Part shown: positions 10,207 to 18,239 of the stretch, in pieces
Layout of the letters: each line of letters opens with the position of its first letter
How positions within the stretch are numbered: the first letter of the stretch is position 1
Assembly: GCA_009746045.1 (NCBI GenBank)
Contig: RPFO01000702.1
Location: 684,001-743,500, forward strand
Source of the DNA: Mesostigma viride
Lineage: Eukaryota > Streptophyta > Mesostigmatophyceae > Mesostigmatales > Mesostigmataceae
Reading direction: 5' to 3'
DNA: 59,500 bases
Position numbers and translations under genes: made by a program
Notes under the pieces: generated by a model
Told to the model about the DNA's origin: nothing
Databases searched by the model: none
The model's input: only the letters and a program-made list of their open reading frames with translations

Positions 10207-11592
10207 ATGCTAGTAATAAATATTATGCTTAATCGTAATGATTTTAATATTGATCGCCCTGCCGGCAAAAATGAATTTTCAGTAACTGAAATATCAAATA
10301 AAATTAAATGGTTACTTGAGAATAATTTTTCTGTTATCAGGATCAGAGGAGAAATTTCCGGTCTTAAAGTTGCTGCCTCAGGCCATGGATACTTTAATTT
10401 AAAGGATACAAATGCCGTCATAGCTGCAACTTGCTGGAAGCATTGTCTTTCTAGAGTTAATTTTTCCCTTGCGGAAGGACTAGAAGTTATTGTTACTGGA
10501 AAAATTACTGCTTATGCCGGCCAATCAAAATATCAAATTTCAGTAGAAATGATTGAGCCAGCAGGGGTTGGTGCTTTTATAAAGATTTTGAACGAGAGAA
10601 GAGAAAAATTAGAAAAAGAAGGGTTATTTAAATTAGAGTATAAAAAAAAGATCCCTTATTTACCAAAAAAAATAGGAATTATAACATCATTAACCGGCGC
10701 AGTTATAAAAGATATTATTCATAGAATTACTGACAGATTTCCGGTCAATTTATGTATTTGGCCAGTGACGGTTCAAGGAGAAACAGCTGCTAGCGAAATT
10801 ACTATTGCTATAAATGGCTTTAATTTATTAGATGAGGGGCTAAAACCAGATGTGATAATTGTAGCAAGGGGAGGAGGATCAATAGAAGATTTATGGCCAT
10901 TTAATGAAGAGGAAGTAGTGCGAGCAGCTTTTGATTCAGCTATTCCAATAATATCGGCTGTAGGACATGAAACGGATTATACACTTATTGACCTTGTTGC
11001 TGACTTAAGAGCTCCTACTCCTACTGCTGCCGCTGAATTTGCTGTTCCGGTTGGAGAGAATTTAAAGTACACATTAAATTCTCTATACAATAATATAGAA
11101 AGGCGAATTTCTATATTATTAAAACATAAAGCTCACATTTTGAGCAATTATAATCGGTTATTACAATACCCAATAAACTATTTAAATTATAATATACAGA
11201 AACTGGATGATTTAGGTTTCAGACTCACTGGCTCCCTACCGAGCTTGCTAAAGCAAAAAAATCTTGCCCTTCAATATTTTCCTTATTCTCGTTTTAAACC
11301 GACAAAGATAATACATTATAAGTACTTGCAATTAAATCATTTACAAAATAATCTGTTAGTCAAAAAAACTACCTTGTTAAATCGATTTGAGCATAAACTA
11401 TCAATCAACAGCTCTATTCTAGCTAGCTTGGATTATAATAAAGTACTAGCTAGAGGTTATGCTATGTTAAAAGATCCCACTGATAATTATATTTCAACGG
11501 TATCAAAAGTTCAGTCTTCTAAATATATAACAGCTCACCTTAAAGACGGTCAAATCAAGCTTTCTAGCTTTAATAACTTAAAAGATGCTTAA
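10207..11592 (+). CDS. xseA: Exodeoxyribonuclease VII large subunit
   Basis: Catalytic subunit of exonuclease VII, which degrades single-stranded DNA to oligonucleotides. 461 residues: an N-terminal OB fold (about 22-115), then the catalytic region with ARGGGSIEDLWPFN (about 220-235) and SAVGHETDYTL..ADLRAPTPTAAAE (about 258-285), followed by a helical C-terminal region. The ATG at 10207 or the one at 10225 could be used. The gene ends 92 bp from the convergent HAD gene; the partner xseB is not in the window. Confidence 0.95.
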   Translation: MLVINIMLNRNDFNIDRPAGKNEFSVTEISNKIKWLLENNFSVIRIRGEISGLKVAASGHGYFNLKDTNAVIAATCWKHCLSRVNFSLAEGLEVIVTGKITAYAGQSKYQISVEMIEPAGVGAFIKILNERREKLEKEGLFKLEYKKKIPYLPKKIGIITSLTGAVIKDIIHRITDRFPVNLCIWPVTVQGETAASEITIAINGFNLLDEGLKPDVIIVARGGGSIEDLWPFNEEEVVRAAFDSAIPIISAVGHETDYTLIDLVADLRAPTPTAAAEFAVPVGENLKYTLNSLYNNIERRISILLKHKAHILSNYNRLLQYPINYLNYNIQKLDDLGFRLTGSLPSLLKQKNLALQYFPYSRFKPTKIIHYKYLQLNHLQNNLLVKKTTLLNRFEHKLSINSSILASLDYNKVLARGYAMLKDPTDNYISTVSKVQSSKYITAHLKDGQIKLSSFNNLKDA

Positions 11593-11598
11593 CTTTTT

Positions 11599-11618
11599 CT
11601 TATGGGCTAAACCATAAG
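11599..11618 (+). terminator. Possible terminator hairpin between xseA and the HAD gene
   Basis: A perfect 7-bp inverted repeat (CTTATGG / CCATAAG) with a 6-nt loop follows the xseA stop. No solid T run follows on either strand, so termination activity is only possible. Confidence 0.35.
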
Positions 11619-11684
11619 TCTTGTATTATATCAAAATATATTTCCTTGACTGGAATTACCTATTGATGTTTATTACCTGATTTT

Positions 11685-12533
11685 CTATGGGGTAATAATA
11701 GAATTTGGGATATCCATTCTGCTAGCTAATTCCTTGTAACTGAGCCAGCGATGCTCTTTTTCTAAAATTTCAAAACGCAAGTTTTCTAGTTGTTCATCGA
11801 CAGTAGAGGTAGTCATTAAAGATACAGCGATATAGTGAAATCCTTCAAACTTTATTTTTAGCTTTATACAAAGTTTTTCCAATGATTCCAGGTTATTTAA
11901 CTGATCATCGATAAATACTATTCTTTTAGGATAGTAATTTTTTTTGTGTAAAATATGCTCCAAGACTTTAGCTTTATCTACTTCTGCTGTTAAAATAATT
12001 CCGGCCTTTAGCATTGGAGTACCGTGCATACTTTTTAATTCATTTATGGGTAATTCTCCATGAAGCGGTGTTAAATTAGTAAAGTCAATTCCTACACTCT
12101 GTAATTCTTTTATCCGCAAATCTTCCATTTTTTTTATAATGCCAAATTTACCAGTTGCAAGAGAGGTTAAAGCAACTGTTGGGATATTTTTATTTTTTAA
12201 CTCAGATAGTACAGTCATGATATTAGGATCTACTAGACGCCATTTGGCTGACGATACTGCGATACTGCGTAAAAACTTGAACTCTTCTTCTGAAGATCTT
12301 AGCTTTAGGTCCTGCCATAATTGCTTGCGGTAAGGGTTTCTGTTAAGGCTATATTCATATGTAGGCATGATCAGCACGTGATCTACATCAAAAATTACGA
12401 GAGTATCTGAATCCATATTCTTAATATTAGATTCAATAAGTTGGAAATCGGTAATTTGGGTTATCTGAGCATATGCTGTCATGTTTATTGCTACCAAAAT
12501 ATATAAAGTAATCAGCCAAAAAATATTTTTCAT
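11685..12533 (-). CDS. Secreted HAD-superfamily protein, DUF2608-like
   Basis: A 282-residue protein with a clear signal peptide (about 1-22, ending AYA), so likely periplasmic or secreted. HAD hydrolase signatures are present: FDVDHVL with D49 as the likely nucleophile and D51 as acid/base (motif I), a Ser/Thr motif II near VALTS, and VFIDDQLNNL (motif IV). The pattern agrees with the DUF2608 family common in intracellular bacteria such as Rickettsia, Chlamydia and Legionella. Its substrate is unknown; phosphatase activity is inferred from the fold. It is divergent from the transporter exon at 12644. Confidence 0.75.
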   Translation of the reverse strand: MKNIFWLITLYILVAINMTAYAQITQITDFQLIESNIKNMDSDTLVIFDVDHVLIMPTYEYSLNRNPYRKQLWQDLKLRSSEEEFKFLRSIAVSSAKWRLVDPNIMTVLSELKNKNIPTVALTSLATGKFGIIKKMEDLRIKELQSVGIDFTNLTPLHGELPINELKSMHGTPMLKAGIILTAEVDKAKVLEHILHKKNYYPKRIVFIDDQLNNLESLEKLCIKLKIKFEGFHYIAVSLMTTSTVDEQLENLRFEILEKEHRWLSYKELASRMDIPNSIITP

Positions 12534-12643
12534 AGAAACTATTTTTAGAATAATTTACGAATATTATTTAAAATAATAGTTTAATTTTAAACATAAATTA
12601 GTAATACTAAAAGAATAAGCAGAAATCAAAATAAATATTCCAG

Positions 12644-12732
12644 ATGTACAATACTCAGACAGCGCATTCACTAACTTCACAGCAAAAAGAAGCAATTGGA
12701 TTATTATCTATGGGGACTTTTCTTGAATATTT
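12644..12732 (+). CDS. MFS transporter (ProP-like), exon 1 (5' part split off by a group II intron)
   Basis: The ATG at 12644 opens 29 codons plus two bases, ending in ..SMGTFLEY + TT immediately before the intron 5' consensus GTGCG at 12733. This is the conserved start of the first transmembrane segment of rickettsial ProP-type transporters. Joined to exon 2 at 14682 the frame continues as F-D-L-L-L-Y with no base lost, so the gene should still be functional if the intron splices. Without splicing this would be a short peptide running into the intron. No strong ribosome binding site is seen. Confidence 0.85.
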
Positions 12733-13245
12733 GTGCGTCCAGTTAAGGCGCTTATGTTGAGTGAGAGATAAACTCACCACGGTAAAAGTTAGAGCCGTGT
12801 AACTAGGATAGCAATATAATGCGAAATCATTATATTGAAGCCTATCGACAAACCAATTTAAAGAATTGGTGTGACTGTTCAGGTCGTAATGCAAATGAAC
12901 ACATTGGTAGCCTCGTAAAAGAATTAAGTCTGAAGGTTGAGCCTCTAAGTATTAGGTGAAAACAGTAAAACAAAATGAAATCTAACTGACACGTTTTGTT
13001 TCTTCAGCGGGGTAATAGTGACGACATGAACAGATAGGACATAGGTAGCAACTGGAGAGGCCCTCCTCATCCCTAGAGAAATACTAGGAGCAAGATCTTT
13101 TCTATAACGAGATATATCTCGGAAAAGAAGAGAAGATGAGAGGGAGTCGGATAGGGGCATAGTAGTGATGAAGCAAGGTAATGCTTGTGGAGCGAAGGCC
13201 TCTTACTTAGAAAACATCTTCTAACAAAACGAGAGGTAAAGGAGA

Positions 13246-14580
13246 ATGATAAAAACTCCAATTTTATTACAAGATCTGAGGAAGAAGATATACATTCAAG
13301 CGAAGTCTGAAAAGACTTGGCGATTCTGGGGCATTTATGTACATATGTGTAAAATTGAAACCTTAAGAGAATCGTATCGTCTGGCACGAAAGAACAATGG
13401 AGCGCCAGGCATTGACAAGATGACCTTTGAGGATATAGAAAGAAACGGTGTTGAATCGTTTCTTCACCAGATACACAATGAACTTAAATCAGAGACTTAC
13501 TACCCTTTACGAAACCGTCTAAAAGAAATACCAAAAGCAAGCGGAAAAGGTATGCGCAAGCTTTTAATTCCTTCCATACGGGATCGTGTGGTTCAGGGTG
13601 CTTTAAAACTCATTCTTGAACCTATTTTTGAAGCAGACTTTCAACAAGGATCTTATGGATACCGACCTAGTAAAAATGCACAAGAAGCAGTGCAAAGAAT
13701 AGCAGATGATCTCGTTAAGAAGAAAGGAAACGTCATTGATGCCGATCTTAAGGATTATTATGGCAGCATCAGACATGATATTCTTCTTACCAAATTAGCT
13801 AAAAGAGTTAAAGATTCATCTGTTATGAGGCTTCTGAAGCTAATAATTAAGGCGGGAGGTAAAAGTGGAATTTGTCAAGGAGGCCCTTTATCACCTCTGT
13901 TAAGCAACATCTATCTGACTTCAGTGGATGAGATGCTTGAAAGAGCAAAAGAGGCTACAAAGATTGTAATTCAAGGCAAAAGCTACACTAATCTAGAATA
14001 TTATAGATGGGCCGATGACATTGTGATTTTAGTTGATAGTTATCAAAAATGGGAATGGCTCTTTAAAGCTGCTTATAAAAGGCTTCGAGAAGAACTTAGT
14101 AAGATTGGAGTTACGCTGAACACTGATAAAACTAGACTTGTATATGCAGAAAAAGGTAACACTTTCTCTTTCCTTGGTTTCCGCTTCAAACGAATACGGA
14201 CAAGGCAAGGAAAAGAAGGAGTACTGCGCCTCCCTAAAATAGAAAGTCGTACAAAACTGTTGAGAAAGCTCAAAGAAGTATTCCGACAACATCGATCACA
14301 TCATGTAAGACAAGTTATCGATGAGATCAACCCAATTCTAAGAGGTTGGGTATCCTATTTTAGGATCGGGAACTCAAGTGAATGCTTTGCATTTATCAAA
14401 GACTGGGTAGAAAAGAAGCTGAGAAGACATCTTATGTATGCCCAAAAGCGTCAAGGATTTGGATGGAAGAGATGGAGTAAAGAGACACTTTATAAAACCT
14501 TAGGGTTATATAATGGATACCACCTCTTGAAAGTAACTCCTGTTCAATTAGGTCTCATAAACTTGGATACGAAATTCTAA
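13246..14580 (+). CDS. ltrA: Group II intron-encoded reverse transcriptase/maturase
   Basis: Assists splicing of its host intron and copies it into new DNA sites. 444 residues. RT domains are seen in order: GAPGIDKMT (about 52-60), IPSIRDRVVQGAL (108-120), GSYGYRPSKNAQEA (136-149), DADLKDYYGSI with the first catalytic Asp near 167, QGGPLSPLLSNIYL (211-224), the active-site motif W-A-D-D at 255-258 (most relatives have Y-A-D-D) and the LGFRF region. The maturase domain X follows, with RGWVSYFRIGN. No HNH endonuclease domain is present, as in endonuclease-lacking group II lineages. A strong ribosome binding site (AAAGGAGA) precedes the ATG. Confidence 0.95.
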   Translation: MIKTPILLQDLRKKIYIQAKSEKTWRFWGIYVHMCKIETLRESYRLARKNNGAPGIDKMTFEDIERNGVESFLHQIHNELKSETYYPLRNRLKEIPKASGKGMRKLLIPSIRDRVVQGALKLILEPIFEADFQQGSYGYRPSKNAQEAVQRIADDLVKKKGNVIDADLKDYYGSIRHDILLTKLAKRVKDSSVMRLLKLIIKAGGKSGICQGGPLSPLLSNIYLTSVDEMLERAKEATKIVIQGKSYTNLEYYRWADDIVILVDSYQKWEWLFKAAYKRLREELSKIGVTLNTDKTRLVYAEKGNTFSFLGFRFKRIRTRQGKEGVLRLPKIESRTKLLRKLKEVFRQHRSHHVRQVIDEINPILRGWVSYFRIGNSSECFAFIKDWVEKKLRRHLMYAQKRQGFGWKRWSKETLYKTLGLYNGYHLLKVTPVQLGLINLDTKF

Positions 14581-14584
14581 GGGA

Positions 14585-14617
14585 AAGCCCGTTGCGGGAA
14601 AACCGCACGGCGGGTTT
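14585..14617 (+). ncRNA. Group II intron domain V
   Basis: A 33-nt hairpin with the conserved AGC catalytic triad (14586-14588), a GAAA-type apical loop and complementary arms, lying 4 nt after the reverse transcriptase stop. This position and fold are diagnostic of domain V; domain VI follows to 14681, with stem strands around 14622-14634 and 14666-14678. Confidence 0.85.
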
Positions 14618-14681
14618 GACGTGGCGGGGGCAGGAAACGTGGCTCTTGAGTTTGAGTATGCGCGCCTGACCTCGACCCTAC

Positions 14682-15933
14682 TGATTTACTGCTGTATGTT
14701 CACATGGCAGTTCTTCTTAACGAGCTTTTCTTCCCTAAGGCTGACCCTTTTACTGCAAGCCTACATTCTGCTTTTGCGTTTTGCTCTACTTACGTTTTAA
14801 GGCCTTTTGGAGCATTACTTTTTGGTTATATCGGTGATAATATAGGACGTAAGGCTACTGTTATCATAACCACAATGATGATGTCTTTATCATGTATATT
14901 AATGGCAAGTCTACCGACCTATTCGCAAATAGGCATTACCGCTGCCTGGGTAGTGACTATATGCAGAATGGTACAAGGTTTATCTGCCATGGGAGAAGTA
15001 ACAGGAGCAAATATATATATTACTGAGATCACTAAGCCGCCAATACAATACCCAGCCGTAACAATTACCTCAATTTGTAGTGCTTTAGGAGGAGTATTTG
15101 CTCTAGCGGTCGCTACGTTTGTTACATCTTTTAATTTTAATTGGCGTATTGCTTTTTGGATTGGTGCCTTAGTAGCAATTGTGGGAGCAGTTGCAAGAAC
15201 GAGGCTCAGGGAAACGCCTGATTTTGCAGATGCAAAACGTAGGGTAAAAAAGGCTTTAGCACAAATTAAACGAGATCCGAAAATTTTAAAGGAAAATGTT
15301 ATATGGGTTGAAAAGGTAAATAAGAAAACAGCTCTCTCGTTATTTTTTATAGAATGCTCATGGCCGGTATGCTTTTACCTGGCGTATATGTATTGCGGAA
15401 ATATTCTTAAAAATTTATTTCACTTTACCCCAGAACAAGTAATTCACCAAAATTTTATTGTATCGCTAATCCAGCTGTTTGCTTGGGTAATACTATCATA
15501 TTTAAGTTATAAAATATATCCTTTAAAAATTGTAAGAGTCAGGTTAGTAATATTTACAATATTTATCCTATTCTGCCCATATTTTCTTGATAACATCCAA
15601 TCTTCTTTCCAAATGTTGCTGATTCAGTCAGTTATCGCTGTGTTTGGATATATGGGAACGCCTGCTATGCCAATTTTTTACAAGCGTTTTCCAGTTTTTA
15701 AACGCTTTACTTATACAACATTTGCATATGCCTTATCACGTGCCTTTATATATATAGTTACTTCGTTTGGACTGGTCTATTGTTCAGAATATTTAGGTAA
15801 TTGGGGGATTTTAGTTATTGTAATACCGACAGCAATTTTGTTTATTTACGGTTTAAATCATTTTGAGGAATTAGAGAAAGAAGATTTTGATCGTCTCCAG
15901 AAGGGTGGAGATGAGCTTCGTCAAGCGAGTTAG
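14682..15933 (+). CDS. MFS transporter (ProP-like), exon 2
   Basis: Main part of a major facilitator superfamily permease of the proline/betaine or metabolite-proton symporter type abundant in Rickettsia. The exon starts at 14682 (first base completes the Phe codon begun in exon 1); an internal ATG at 14704 is the first start codon in the exon alone. The MFS motif A is visible as FGYIGDNIGRKAT, followed by about 11 hydrophobic helices and a charged C-terminus. The spliced product would be 446 residues, a normal length. The last 92 bp overlap the 3' end of the minus-strand SpoT-like gene. The transported substrate is not determinable from sequence. Confidence 0.9.
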
Positions 15934-16543
15934 AGGTTATATATTTAGAACATAACTGAATGATTTCTTTTTCCGCATTGCTAATATTAAGGTATACCGC
16001 GAGGACTAAAAAAGTACTTATAGTTTCTTCTAATATTTTATGGATCTTCTCTGGAGATTTAACACTGATAGTCTGTATATTGTGCAATCTATCAAATAGT
16101 TTAACTAAAAGAAGGTCATATTTCTTTTGTAACCACAAAGATTTGACCATCTCTGCTGAGCTAATTTTATTACCGCCCTCTTTAATTCGGCTAAGGTCAA
16201 CGACTTGGTTTGCTACTAATGGACTAAATTCAGTCTGAATCACCTCAAAGGTAAGATCAGTATCTTCTATGGTATCATGTAATATACTTGTTACAAGTAT
16301 ATCTGTTCTAAATAAATAATCAGAAACCATGGAGGCTACTTCAAGTGGATGGGAGTAATATGGTTCTCCTGTCTCACGCTTCTGTGCCCCATGATATTTT
16401 TTAGCGTAATAGATTGCCTTTTTAACCTCTAATACGTTAATTTTCTTTTTGGCTTTTTCGTTTAACGCAACAAGTTTTGTAATTAACCTATCAGAATAGG
16501 GGCAATTTTCGTAACTTGTAACCCAGGAATTATTTTTTTCTAT
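15842..16543 (-). CDS. Short SpoT/RelA-type (p)ppGpp hydrolase (HD domain), non-standard ATA start or start-lost pseudogene
   Basis: Probable small alarmone hydrolase. The protein carries the SpoT HD-domain signatures YHGAQKRETGEPYYSHPLEVA, then ILHDTIEDTDLT (His-Asp metal ligands) and LVKLFDRLHN. The first ATG (16330) lies inside this conserved region and would delete the first metal-binding helix. The frame is open and clearly homologous for about 70 more codons upstream but contains no ATG, GTG or TTG. An AAAGG sequence sits 8 nt before an ATA codon (complement of 16541-16543), so the gene may start at ATA, or a former ATG may have mutated. No synthetase, TGS or ACT domain follows, as in the split spoT genes of Rickettsia. 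Confidence 0.75.
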   Translation of the reverse strand: MEKNNSWVTSYENCPYSDRLITKLVALNEKAKKKINVLEVKKAIYYAKKYHGAQKRETGEPYYSHPLEVASMVSDYLFRTDILVTSILHDTIEDTDLTFEVIQTEFSPLVANQVVDLSRIKEGGNKISSAEMVKSLWLQKKYDLLLVKLFDRLHNIQTISVKSPEKIHKILEETISTFLVLAVYLNISNAEKEIIQLCSKYITSNSLDEAHLHPSGDDQNLLSLIPQNDLNRK

Positions 16544-16666
16544 TGAGCTTACCTTTATCTGTTTATCTTTATACTACTACAAATAATATGTTCGGTACAT
16601 ACAGTGAATTTTTTAACTACCAAGATATGTTTAATTTGGTGAAATTTTACCATTAGAGAAATAAAG

Positions 16667-18211
16667 TCAATGACATAAGCTTTTATTATAATCTATTGCT
16701 TCTGACTTAATCCCTACACAATCAAGTATCGAATGAAATATGCTGCTTTGATCTACCTTAATTCCGGTTTTTTTACTAGCATTAAGAAATTTATCGAGAT
16801 TGGTTTTTTTAGCTAAAAACTTTTTAGATGCCCAAATTATCAAAGGTATATGTTTTTGCTCTATCGGAGCTAATTCGAAAGGATATGAATGAGCATATAT
16901 TCCGTTTTCTCCTAAAGATTCGCCGTGGTCAGAAATATATATAAGAATTGAATTAGTTTCTCCCAATATTTCGATCAATTCTGATAAAAAATAATCAGTG
17001 TAAACTATTGTGTTATCATAAGAATTACCTAATTTTTCTGCATCTAAACACTCATTTGTGGAATAGTAGAGTTCGTTATTTATACATGTAGGATTAAAAA
17101 CCTTAAATTCATTTGGGTATCTTAGATCATATAATCTATGACTACCTATTGTATGAAGAACGACCATATTAGATTTATTTTTATTTTTTACTAATATATC
17201 CTGAACGAAAGGTATCAAGTCGGTATCGTAATTGTTACCAGTATTGGAAATTCTTATATCATCACTGAATAGGTTTTCAGAAGCTTCTGCGGCAATTAAA
17301 TTAATTAATTTATATCTGGTGCCTTGATTAGAAAACCAATAAGTTTTAAATTTGAGCTGATCAAATACCTTAATAAAGGAAGATAAATGATAATATCCTT
17401 CTTTTTTCATTATGCTTTGTATTCCTAAAGGAGTATTGGTAGCTAATGAATACGCTTCCTTGTAAGTAATGAGATTTTGCAGATGAGCCAAATTTGGCGT
17501 CGTATTTCGTTGATAACCATTGATCCCCCACCTATCTGCTCTGGCGGATTCCCCGATAACTAAGATAACATTTAAATTTTCCTGATCAGTAGGATCAATC
17601 TCAAAGGTAAAAACCTTAGTTATATTTTCAGCAGAATTAGTGGTTTTGTAGAGTGAGAGGTAATTTTTTAGACTTATAATGTAATTAAAAGGCATGAATG
17701 AGCATAAAGCATTACTTAAGTAACGGAACGTATGGATATTAGCTGGTAAGATACATATATTAGAGACTAAGCCGGTTATTAGAAATGTTCCTATTATAAG
17801 GATATCTTTGGCTTTTTTGCGCAGCAGACTAGTATATTTTGTTGTTAGCCAAAATAAAATGCAGGGTAGAATCCCAGTTAGCATAAACCATATAAGAAAA
17901 GAGAGGTTGAACAATTCAGAAGCTTCTCTTGCATCTGTGTGTATAACACTTTGAATTAAAGTGCTGGAAATGACGATTTTATAATAAAATTTAAAGTAAT
18001 TAATTATACTGGCTATTAGCAAATAAAGGTAAACCAAGCATGAAAAAAATATAGCGGGAATAACTAAACTTATTAATGAGATAAGCAAAAACGAACATAA
18101 CAGGAATATAGTTACACTTGCGAATTCTTGAAACGTACTCAGGAAATAGGTTTCTTTTAAAAATAAGTAATTAGCTGCAAGGAAAAATAGACTGGGAACG
18201 ATTTTGATCAT
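16667..18211 (-). CDS. Phosphoethanolamine transferase (EptA-like, sulfatase/alkaline phosphatase fold)
   Basis: Inner-membrane enzyme that transfers phosphoethanolamine, most likely to lipid A or another envelope glycan. 514 residues: about five N-terminal transmembrane helices (to about 165), then a periplasmic sulfatase-type domain with VIGESARADRWG (metal ligand E221), a Thr-containing ATNTPLGIQS (about 257-266, likely catalytic Thr near 260) and SDHGESLGENG with Asp/His metal ligands. Lies 28 bp downstream of ugd on the same strand, so the two are probably co-transcribed as an envelope-modification unit. The precise acceptor is unknown. Confidence 0.85.
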   Translation of the reverse strand: MIKIVPSLFFLAANYLFLKETYFLSTFQEFASVTIFLLCSFLLISLISLVIPAIFFSCLVYLYLLIASIINYFKFYYKIVISSTLIQSVIHTDAREASELFNLSFLIWFMLTGILPCILFWLTTKYTSLLRKKAKDILIIGTFLITGLVSNICILPANIHTFRYLSNALCSFMPFNYIISLKNYLSLYKTTNSAENITKVFTFEIDPTDQENLNVILVIGESARADRWGINGYQRNTTPNLAHLQNLITYKEAYSLATNTPLGIQSIMKKEGYYHLSSFIKVFDQLKFKTYWFSNQGTRYKLINLIAAEASENLFSDDIRISNTGNNYDTDLIPFVQDILVKNKNKSNMVVLHTIGSHRLYDLRYPNEFKVFNPTCINNELYYSTNECLDAEKLGNSYDNTIVYTDYFLSELIEILGETNSILIYISDHGESLGENGIYAHSYPFELAPIEQKHIPLIIWASKKFLAKKTNLDKFLNASKKTGIKVDQSSIFHSILDCVGIKSEAIDYNKSLCH

Positions 18212-18239
18212 TTAAATTAACGCCAAATTCTGTATTTAA

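Larger units (their letters stand above)
12733..14681 (+). mobile_element. Group II intron with reverse transcriptase gene
   Basis: A complete-looking group II intron of 1949 nt. It begins with GTGCG, carries about 500 nt of structured domain I-III sequence, a reverse transcriptase gene in domain IV (13246-14580), domain V (14585-14617) and domain VI, and ends ..CCCTAC at 14681 with an unpaired A at 14675 suited to be the branch point (7th base from the 3' end). The boundaries are fixed independently by the interrupted MFS gene, whose frame is restored on removal. A candidate EBS1 (AGATAT, 13110-13115, apical in a GAGATATATCTC stem) could pair with the six exon bases 12727-12732, one pair being G-U. 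Confidence 0.92.

Noticed and set aside
12655-13387. Several minus-strand and short frames across the intron 5' region
   Set aside because: They overlap structured intron RNA domains and the RT start; no similarity or coding bias.
14073-14292. Overlapping minus-strand ORFs inside the reverse transcriptase gene
   Set aside because: Shadows of the real + strand gene.
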